Positions 48,701-60,700 of a DNA stretch of 64,000 nucleotides are shown piece by piece. A program made the translations under genes and the position numbers. The stretch spans positions 8,867,703 through 8,931,702 of the forward strand of contig JASFXZ010000001.1 of assembly GCA_032209605.1 (NCBI GenBank), given 5' to 3'. This DNA comes from Mactromeris polynyma (Eukaryota; Mollusca; Bivalvia; Venerida; Mactridae). Every line of letters starts with the position of its first letter. Within the stretch, counting starts at the first letter, position 1. The notes beneath the pieces were generated by a model. It saw only the letters and a list, made by a program, of their open reading frames with translations. It had not been told where the DNA came from and searched no databases.

Positions 48701-51700
48701 TAATAGACTAAAGAAACAACATAGTATTTGTTCACAGTGGTCTTACTTCTCAGAATACATTGGGGGAAAAAAACCTGTGACTTTCTTTATTTTTGAAAAT
48801 GTGTACAGTACCAAATAACAGTTTGGCGAACTGAAACTAAAAAAGCGAATCAAATCGAAAATACTAGAGTATGAATCGTGAATCGAATTGTGAGCTCCGT
48901 AGTCGAATTCCGATGCATCGCATCAAATCGTTGAAGCTCTACAGCATATCAATTATGTATTGTCGTCGGATGAGAAAACAAATGTTTCTCGGTTACCAAC
49001 CAGGACTTACTAGTTCTTTCTCATGCAACTGACAACTTTCCTACATGCATAGAAGGACAAATGACTCTGGCTATATTATCTATGATCAAATTGTCACATA
49101 GAACATACATCAGCATTTGAAACTAGGAGCTCCAGATTTGAGGTCAAGTATACAAACTATAGAATTTATCCTGCTGACTACATATACATAGAATACATCC
49201 AAATGTTTTTTATCAGAATACAGAATTAAGTTCAACCCTAACATGACAATCACCAGTTGATTTTAAATACGGATCGCAATAAATTATAGGTATGAGATTC
49301 CAATAATCTAAGTTAAACTATCAGATGATTATTTTATTACCTCAAGTGCACACATTCCGAACGAGTAAATATCAACAGCAGTGGTGACTTGTCCACTGGC
49401 TGAAATTGGAAATGAAAGCAGATTTTTAGTATACATGTATACAGTAATAGGAAAAGATAATACACAGAGATAGATATATACAAATATATAATTGTTTAAG
49501 GGGTTCCATTTAACCCTGGATTTGACCCTTTGACCCCTGGAATTTTAAAAAATCCACATTTTGACCCGAAGGATTCTGACTGAAGGATCAATTTTTCTCT
49601 AAATTATATGTAATTTGGCTATAAACTGGTAAAATCTGAGAGTCATATATTCAACATTTGACTTTCATATCACACAAGTTACATACCATGTATAAAGAAT
49701 CAATTACACTTAGGGAGAACAAGAGGTGTATACAATTCACAGAGCTGTGTCAGGGCATGTTAATGCCACTCATTATCATTTTAAATGAACTTTTACTGAA
49801 AACATCAGGAAAAGCAAGAACTTTAATTTCTGGTATGTATGTAAGAACAGATGTAGAAACCAAATACTTATAAACTTTAATAACTAAAACAGGCAACAAC
49901 TCGAGAACCCCAGATTTGTCGAGGAAATGGCAGAGTACCGGACTTTATTTCTTCTATTTTCATTTAAAATAAACTGCCAACAACTCAAGCAGAAAAAAGT
50001 CGAAAACTCGAGCAACCTTGCCGGTCCCTAGAACACAAAGTATACACAATAGCTAACGGTATCTCGAGGACACTTTTTCACACATTGTTAAAATGGAGGC
50101 TCCAAATAAACAAACAATGAAACGGTGTTAAAATTTACGCAAGTTGTACAACTCACAAAATTACGGTCGAAAGGCAAAGTATTGCGGTTTTCAGATGGAC
50201 CCCAGCATCCTTGAGTTATCAAGGTTTAACTGTAGTACAATTTATAGTGAACTCACCTCCATATTCTGGAGCCACACAATGCATGTTCTTCAAGTCATCT
50301 CTATAGGTTTTCACATGATGCATGGCATCTGGCGCAACTGTAATATAAATAACAAAACAAATATTAAAAATCATAAGAATTAGAAATTACTGTCATCACA
50401 ATCAACAGATATATACATACAAGCAATTGAAGTTTAATATAGATTCACACAGCATAAAATAAATAAACAAAAATGTTTGCAATTTTATCCTCTTACAATA
50501 GTTGCTACATATGATACAAAATCCCTCATACTGCCCCCTTAAAATGTTTTACATGATAAATAGATAAGCTACAATAAGAATAACTGGATAATTTTGTACA
50601 AAAAAAGTATTGTTACTTCATGGGGCACGAAAAGTATATATTACGGTACATGCTGGATAAGATTTTTATAAAAACAATTATACATATTTATTGCCATGAC
50701 AACCCCACATTTTATATACACATGTATTTAGAAAATGAAACAATGTACGCAGAATCTTCATTGTATCTACCCATGTATTCTAAAAACTTGATGCATGTCA
50801 TGCAAGGATACAATTTTCAATGTACATTAGTATTTCTATCACCTGTTGCCATAGCAACCATAGTATTTGACATTAGAAAAAATAATCCATATTGTACTCA
50901 TTGCCCTGTATATAAGTACCAAGTTACCAAGTACTACTGGCCCAAAATGCAGTTCCAACCTCGTGTTGATGCAAACTAGATATATATAACAAGTTAAATG
51001 GACATACATGTAGTTCCATTACACTGACTGCAAGATATTTGAGGAAAACTCATATTCTAATTTGAGTAACAGTGACCTTGACTACCAACACAAACCGTTG
51101 TAAAGGTGTAAATTATCTGTAAGCTAAATACCATAAAGTCTGTGATGAATATCAATCACAGTGGAATCTACGATTCTATTTTTGTAAGAGTGACCTTGAC
51201 CCTAGTGACCTTGTACATGTCCCTCCTTTTTAAGGAAGTTAAGGAACATATGTACGAAGTTTACTAAATTTTATGAACCTCCATAAAATTATATTACCTC
51301 CATTAAATATGTATATATTTAGGGAAAATTAATATACAAATTTGTATATCAGTGACCTTGACCCCGACACCGCATTCACAAACCTCATCTTTGTCTTAGT
51401 ATAAGCTATCTGCATTCAATGCTTGGTATAATTAACTCCAATTTAAGTAAGCTGTTGAATAAAACGTAATGTCCCAATTTTTAGAAAAAGTGACCTTGAC
51501 CCATGTGACCCCATACACCCCTCCTTAAACTCAAGGTAAGCTACATACTTACAAAGCTTCAAACAATTACCTCAATTATAACTCAAGTTATTAAGCATCA
51601 ACCAACATTGTATTTTTAGTAACACTGAACCCATTGACCCAAAATGTAAGCCCAAACCTCCATCTCCCAACATTCAATCATCAACAGCACAAGTTGTATA

Positions 51701-54700
51701 AGACATGATGGCTATGTGAGTTATACTGACTCAGACACTGAGATAAACACAAACTACTGAATATTCCCTCATAAACGCCCCCCCCCCTTTTTAATTAAAA
51801 TAGGGGTGGGTGTTAATAAGGGGAGGGGCGTTTATAAGGGAATATTCGGTATACTATTTTAACATAGTGTTAAGACAATGATTAAACTTCGAAAACAGAT
51901 CCTCCCTATCATTGACCACTTTACAGAAAGTCAGACAAGAACCAGAATTGCATCCATAGGACAAAGATGCCACAAGCTTGATGGTAATGTTAGAGTTGGG
52001 CCTATTTGCACCACTAATTGCAAGAAACCATAATGTGGCCACAAGTACCGTTAGTATGAAATAATCAAATTTTATTCAGTTTAACTAGGCCATATTCCAA
52101 CATAGCATATAAATACTATACATGCTAGTTTGATTTTTAGACAATACACTACTCCTATAAAATGAAAAATAAGACCCAAACCTTTGTTGAAAATGTTGGC
52201 AAAACAGACGGAACTGTTTAAGCTATATGATACATGAAGTATACCAAACAGCCATTATTTGTATACAGTTCAGGTTCAGCATTTGCCAAAAAATGACCAA
52301 ACATGCAAATATGAAAGAGATCTAAATCCAAGGGCAATAACTCTGTAATTTCTGATGTGCACAGGTTCACTTCCTAATTAACATTTCTGCAAAGGTCACT
52401 GTGGGTCAATTAATTAAGGAGCAGTGACTGCTGCAAAATCATCATAGGGAACACCACTATTTTGACTCAGTAAAATACCATAAAATAGAAATGCATCACA
52501 GACACAGATGCTCCAGCTAGTAGTGATATGTGAAACAGAAATGAGTGTTTATTTCTTGATAATACAATGTATACAGAAATATTTTAGACTGAAAATATAC
52601 AATAATTATGTTTTTAGTAACAGTGACATTCATCTTGGACCAAAGAGGCTGGGTGTTGCGCTCAACACATTGTCTTGTTATGGTCATCACATGTGCCAAG
52701 TTATGTGGAAATCCCTCCATCCATAATGAAGTTATAGCCCGCACAAGAATCCGAACACATCTTCACACGCACAGGAAGGACAAAAGTAAATCTATAGTAT
52801 GAACGTACTGGTCGTACAGACTGACAGATGGACAAGAGCAAATCTATATGTCCCCCATGTGACATGTGTGACATAAAAATGACATATATATATCCAGTAT
52901 CATCATTTTTATATTGCTTATGACAGTATTCTAATACATATGTTTATGGTTTATTAGTAGAGTGACGTTAATAGTTTCATGCTGACTTTACCCACAAGCT
53001 TGAAACCCTGGACTACTAAAAGTCAAATTGTGCAAGTGAAATTTTCGAACTACTTACACAAACATTGAAAAATACTTTTGATCTATTCTAAGACATTTCA
53101 TGTTTTGTTCACTTCACACAAAATATATGATAATTTATGTTTCCACTTCAAGAGTTTAAAAGAAAAACATAAGAGCGAGTAACATGACAATGGCAGAAAA
53201 CCAGAATTACAACATTTGACCCAGGATAGTTTTGTTTTGATTTGAATACAAGATTTGCTATACTTAATAGGCACCAGCAATTTTAATACATAGCTATAAT
53301 ACATATAACACACACTTTATTAGATGCTGCCTGCTATTTTTTAAATTGTACCTGGGCCGAGACATCAAAGTCTGCTTGTTTTTCCGCACCAGAAGCCATT
53401 TCTCCAAAAATTAAACATAGCATAAGCCAAAATCACTACAAAAATCTGTGCAAAACTGTTATATAATCTTTCTAAATAGCCAGCAGGCTTTTCCTTGTGC
53501 ATAATTTAACAATTACATTTTCATGCCAAGGGTTTTATTTCAGCTGCTTTTATAGCCGTCATTTGGCTATGATATTCCCAATGCCAAAAAGTATATATTT
53601 TCCCATTTTTAATGTAAAAATTCCCAACAAATCTGAAGAAAAACATTTGGTTCAATTTAGCCACACATTGACTAAGTTAGAGGCTTTTCTCTCACAAGCA
53701 GTTTATATGAATACATGTAGCAATTGTCCATTAATTAGTCACTACATCCTTTACTTGTATTCAAATATTTTGCTGTAATTGTTAAGTCTTTTTCCCAATT
53801 TCTAAGATTAATGCACAAACATTCTCAATTGGAAGGGTTAAGGGTCATCTTCCCAAAATAGCCAAAATAAACCCTGCATAATTGTCATAATTAATAAGAC
53901 ATTCACCGCAACAGAAGAATAATTTATCACATAACCCTGCTGAAAGGATCAATCACCCATGAAACATGCGAAGATTTCACCTACTTTTCTTCCCCTAAGT
54001 GAACCTGAATATCAAACATGACAGCTTCATGCTAAGGTATATGTTATAACCACTCAGTCAGGAAGGTGAAGTATGAAGAAAAGGAAGTAATTACCCTTTC
54101 AGTTTACATGATGACATCGTAGAGACAACAAGCAGGTAGCAATCAAGTCTTTATTGTACAGAAGTCTAGTTTTTATTGCTGCAAGAAATATCTTGAAAAA
54201 AGATGGTCCGCGCAATTTGAAGGTTAAGATTTGTTGTGCAAAATAAAAAAATACCGAGATGTTACGCTTGCTGGTCACTCCAGATCCAAAATGGATTTCG
54301 GTAAATTTGCCGAAATTCAGTGTATTTCGGTAAATTGACTGAAATTCAGTGTATTTCGGTAATTAACGTACCCTTTATCGAAAGGTTAACCTTTTTCTGC
54401 ATGAAAATCTCCAAAAACACATTTCAAAACTTAAATATAAGGAGTTTTTTTTTAAAAACTAGGAAAAATTAGGAGCACTTAAAAAAACTAGGAAAGTCTA
54501 GGAACGCTGGAGAGCCTGTTGATGAGATCGATATCTTCAAGGGCCTTTCCTAATAGCATTTTAATGTTCTATATGGCCAATTTACTATAATAAGATGGGC
54601 TTTACAGAGTAATTGGAGAATAAGAGTAAATAACTCTGAAATGAATTCTCTAAGGCGGAATTTTCCTTCATCGTGGAACTACTACTAGTTTGTTTGTTTG

Positions 54701-57700
54701 TTTCATCGGGTTTAACGCCGTTTCTCAACGATATTTCAGTTATATTTGGCGGCCGGTTCACCTAACCAGTTTTTCCTGGACTGAAATCTAACCAGTACTA
54801 ACTTACCCTTCCACAAGGAGCTGGCAACTTCTCCACATGTGGAGGAAAATCGACATTTTTGTCAAATTTTCATGGAAGGGTATGACCTGCTGCGACTGGG
54901 AATCGAACCCGGATCGCCGGATTTCAAGTCCAGCGGACTAACCACTGGACCACGGCCGCGGCTTGGAACTACTACAGCACAAATACCGTGCTTTTGCTGA
55001 GAGCTATAATTAAAAAAAAAAGACATTGATTCGGACAAACTGATACAATTCACAGTATACTCTTGTATCAGTCACATAAGGATGCAATACTACAATGTCA
55101 CTACTAATTTCATGCAACAAAATAATATTTCAACACCATGCATTATCTTGTTTAAGGTCACATTCAATACATACATATATATACAGCCATTTTTTTCAGT
55201 TTATGGGGAAGTATAATGGCAGGTCCTTTTGATAGGGGAAATTTGCATCGTAAGTCACCAAATTTAGGTATTTATAAGGCTTGAATTTTAAATAATTTTA
55301 CAGAAGGGGAATTTTCTTTCTTATAACGCAGGGTAAAAATATATACTTTTTCTTTGGGGAATGGCACCCAATATCGGCCCAAATTTGCCATAAAAAAGGC
55401 AAATATATATATATATATCATCATCAATTTTAATCAGATTAATTATCTATCAGACCAATACTGATCTATACATGTGTATACCCATTTATTTGTGCTCCAT
55501 TGTGATGAAAGCATTAATTATTATGATTATTTGATTCATTCTCCATTTATTTCTTAGAAAATGCAGTTATGGAAGCATTATGTACTGGTGTGTGGTTTTG
55601 ACCATTACATTGCAAGATCTTCCCAACAAACCTTTTTGGTAATTTAGGCATAAGCAAATAATAACTATTGTAATATAAAGTGAATCAGACTGAAAATAAT
55701 GAAAGTTATATTCGGTATGTATCGGTGGTGTAACACAAGACATGGGGAATTCCCTGACACCCAGCAATCATCGTAACCCATAATAAAATGGAAATAAAGT
55801 AATGAAATACGAGACAAATCACATTTTAACAATCACAGGACACCCAGACACAAGAGCGACTTATAAGAAAATAAATTACAGACTTATGATAAAAAAAGAC
55901 TCGTACAGACCAACCTGGGAAGATTATCAATTATAAACTTGTAAACCAACAGACTTCTTAGGTGCATTTCATCAATAGCCCTAAGTGCGCTTTTCACACC
56001 TAAGCCAATTTAAGCCTGTTTTGTTGCATGAATTTAACAAACAACATTCAACCAAATTTTATTTTAATCTTCAATACAAATGTAATATGAAATATTTAAG
56101 ATATTTGCACTTCAAAATGTCTAAAACATATTGAGCATTCATGTCTTATTCCTTCCAGAAAGTTTCACACCTATCTTTTCATACTTAGGATTTTTGATGA
56201 AACGCAGCCCAGGGCTGATCTTTAGGCCCAAACAACCATTAATAAAATATTCATGACATTTACTAGGCCAAATAATCACTACAAATAGCATATTTCCACA
56301 ACAATACAAAGAAGAAATTACATAAAAATTTGCATTAAGGTTAATAGGGAAATTGGTGATCTCAATGTAAGGGCATCAACAGGCTAATAATCAAAATAAA
56401 GGGCATCAGACGGTTTATTATTGGTCATTCTGAGGTGAGTATCTTTATATTTAACATATACGAATATCAATATTCTTTAATGACCTTAACAATGGAGGTG
56501 AACAAGAGGTGAAATGAGATTTTTACATACCTATGACAGAAAAACTCGTGATTAGAGATTGCTTTGACCAAAAATCATACCAAAAATCGTAAACTTTCAT
56601 CCTAATAATATATTCCCAAAAACAGCACAAACATTACAGTATGTAGAAACAGTACGACAAAACCTAGATCCCTCAAACCAATGTAATGGATTCACTAGAT
56701 CTTTTTATGCAAACTATAATTTACTATTTAGCATTCAGTATCCATAAACAGTGCAAACATAACTGAAACAGTATGACAAAACCTAGATCCCTGACAAACC
56801 AACGAAATGGATTCACTAGATCTTTTTATGCAAACAATAATTTACTATTTAACATTCAGTATCAATAAACAGTGCAAACAATAGGGGAACCAATACCAAC
56901 TGGCATGCATTAAAACATTACCGGACCCAGAACCAAATTAATAAAGCAAAACAAGACACAGAAAGCAAGTTGGAATGTTAATTATATAATGGACAGAAAT
57001 TAATTGTTAAAACTAAACTTATGTTTCTTCACGCACATAAGGGTAACTAATCATTGAAAAGAAAAACTCAATGTCTTGCCTAGGACTAAAATATATACAT
57101 GTTCATTATGACCATTTTTAATTTCTTCACACCATCCATTCTATAAAGTGATACATGTGTACCCAATGTAGATAATCGCGTATCAAAATGATTATGAATC
57201 TGATTTCTTCAGGCATTGTATCATAGCAAGCTTTCTCGGGTGATCCCATTATGTTTTAAACATTTTCAATTTATAATGATTGTGTACAAGTTCTCAGAAC
57301 TTATCACTCGTGATATGACTGCTACCTGGGTTACTAACCAGTACTCGAACCCCAAATTAAGGGATTCTGAAGTTTGTGATGAAACCTCGCCAAATACAGC
57401 GCTTTTCCTCACAATCTTTAGATGAGAAGCCTGGAGGCTTTCTAATAAACCCTAGATCACTACTGCTTCCTTTATCAGGATATATTTCCAATACTTTTGA
57501 ACTCTTTTTGTCAACCTGTGAACTATACTATGACATATAAAGGATGGTACATAAAACATGCAGCCTGAATGGAACTTCACTGCTAAATTTTGTTTAAACC
57601 AAAGGAACCCAGTGAATCAGTACAGTAAAACCAGCACTTTGTTAAATATGCACCTCATTCAAGATGGACGTATGATATATTCTCTGTAACCATTACAAAA

Positions 57701-60700
57701 TGTACTTACTAAGTTTGATAATGCAACCTGAAATTTTAGGGTAACTAGTAAAACCATTTTGTAATTGATTAATTCCATTACTTTCTAAATAGTGAAATAC
57801 TGTTTAAACTCTGATTGATGATGGCATCATTCATATCTATTTATTACAGAAAAATCAAGATAAAAATAACTTGTATATGATTCATATCTAAATTGCTGGT
57901 TAAAAAAATAATATTATGCCACATTAATCAAGGTTAATAATAACTTTGTTTGTTTCATCGGGTTTAACGCCGTTTCTCAACGATATTTCAGTTATATACG
58001 GCGGCCGGTTCACCTAACCAGTTTTTCCTGGACTGAAATCTAACCAGTACTAACTTACCCTTCCACAAGGAGCCGGCAACTTCTCCACATGTGGAGGAAA
58101 AATGACATTTTTGTCAAATTTTCATGGAAGGGTATGACCTGCCGCGACCGGGAATCGAACCCGGATCGCCGGATTTAATAATAACTGAATATCCAAACAT
58201 TGTCTACAAAGATATCATCCCTGAACTGTAAAACGACTAATTAAACAAACAAGTACCTATGCCAAATTTAACATTGATTCATTCTGAAAATACCAGTATA
58301 CACAAATCTGTGTAACTGTGTACTTGTAACTGTGTACAAAGCAATTTCTATCAAAACAATAAAAAAACCTGATAATTTCAACAAAACAACCACCACAAGT
58401 TGGTATTTTACACATCAGACATTCCTGTGCTAACTGTAGCTGAAACAGATTTCTTAATTGCAAGTTCTACATTTCTGTTATCTGTAATTTGAACTAGTTC
58501 ATATGAAGTTTAAGCTATTGATTACAATTACTGGCCATTATAGCACATTTAAGAAGTGCTATCATTCTGTAGTTCGAACTAGTACATAAAAAGTTTAAAC
58601 TTTTTATTACAAATGTACAATTACTGGCCATATAGCACATTTCAGAAGTGCTATCATTCTGTAGTTCGAACTAGTATATAAACAGTTTTAACTTTTTATT
58701 ACAAATGTACAATTACTGGCCAGATAGCACATTTCAGAAGTGCATTGCTCAAGTGTGGTGCAAACAAACAAGGCTGGTTTCAAACTACTTGTAAATAGTT
58801 GAATGATAACAATAATTATCACATGCAATTGAGCAGTCTTGGGTTAACATACCATATTGTTTAACATGTCCTGATCAAATACACAATAGAACATAAGAAA
58901 ATAATATTCCTAAACATTCAAGATCATATGATTACTGAAACAGAACATGAAATAACATTATTAAAATATAAAACAAGAAATGGGCAATGCCCACAAACCA
59001 GGTTTTAAACCTAATTATTTGTAACCAAGGCTCTATTTGTATAATGAATACATGATGATCATCAATGCTGCAAAGGTGCCAGAGGTGATACATGCATGTT
59101 AGAGGCTCACAGGGAAGACTGGGCTTGCCCAACTGTGTTGCCTCTTTAAATAAAGTCGTTATTATTATTATTATTATACAAACACTCACACTTTGATGTC
59201 AATACACCCACGAATAGCGAAAATATTAAGTGGAAACTGATTTTTAAATTTTAAGTGACCTTGACCTTGGACGGAACGAACCCAAAAGCAATCCCAAGCG
59301 AGATCTTCACATGTTCTTACTATACACCAAGTTTGATGTCAATATGACCAACAAGTCTGAAGTTATTAGCCGGAGAGCAAATTGCAATTTTTAGTAAAGG
59401 TGACCTTGACCTTTGACGAAACGATTCCAAAAGCAATCCCAAGCGAGCTCTCCACATTTTCTTACTTTACACCAAGTTTGATGTCAATATGACCAACAAA
59501 TCTAAAGTTATTCACCGGAAACCAAATTGCTACTTTAAGTAACGGTGACCTTGACCTTTGGCGGAACGAGTCCAAAAGCAACCCCAAGCAAGCTCTCCAC
59601 ATTTTCTTACTATATACCAAGTTTGATGTCAATATGATCAACAAAACAAAAGTTATTGGCCGGAAACCAAATTTCTATATTTAGTAATGGTGACCTTGAC
59701 CTTTGATGGACCGAACCCAAAAGTAATCCCAAGCGAGCTCTCCACATGTTCTTACTGTAGACCAAGTTTGATGGCAATATGTTCAACGAAACTCAAGTTA
59801 TTCGCCGGAAACCAAACTGCTATTTTTAGTAATGGTGACCTTGACCTTCGTCAGAACGGGTCCAAAAGCAATCCCAAGCAAGCTCTCCACATGTTCTTAC
59901 TGTACACCAAGTTTGATGTCAATAGGATTAACGAAACTCAAGTTATTCACCGGAAACCAAATTGCTACTTTAAGTAACGGTGACCTTGACCTTTGGCGGA
60001 ACGAGTCCAAAAGCAACCCCAAGCAAGCTCTCCACATGTTCTTACTATACACCAAGTTTGATGTCAATATGATTAATGTAACTAAAGTTATTCGCCGGAA
60101 ACCAAATTTCTATTTTTAGTAACGGTGACCTTGACCTTTGTCGGACTGAACCCAAAAGCAATCCCAAGCGAGCTCTCCACATGTTCTTACTATACACCAA
60201 GTTTGATGTCAATATAATTAATGTAACTCAAGTTATTCGCCGGAAACCAAATTTCTATTTTTAGTAACGGTGACCTTGACCTTTGTTGGACAGAACCCAA
60301 AAGCAATCCCTAGCGAGCTCTCCACATGTTCTTCCTATACACCAAGTTTGATGTCAATATGATCAATGTAACTCAAGTTATTCGCCGGAAACCAAATTTC
60401 TATTTTTAGTAACGGTGACCTTGACCTTTGTCGGACCGAACCCAAAAGCAATCCCAAGCGAGCTTTCCATATGTTCTTACTGTACACCAAGTTTGGTTAC
60501 AATATGATCAACAGAACTCAAGTTATTCGCCGGAAACCACCCAGTTTGACGCCCGCCCAGCCGCCCGCCCGCCCACCGCCCGCCCGCCCAACAACATACA
60601 CCATTCTAATAACCTGGTTTTTTTCAAAAACCTGGTTAAAAACAGGAGTGCTGACTATCGCAAAATACGCCAGTTCTACGGTTATGTCACTGGAGTGTGA

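Noticed and set aside
54890..54963. Possible tRNA-Ser gene on the minus strand
   Set aside because: The tRNA-like part continues into a conserved SINE body and the whole unit is flanked by a target-site duplication.
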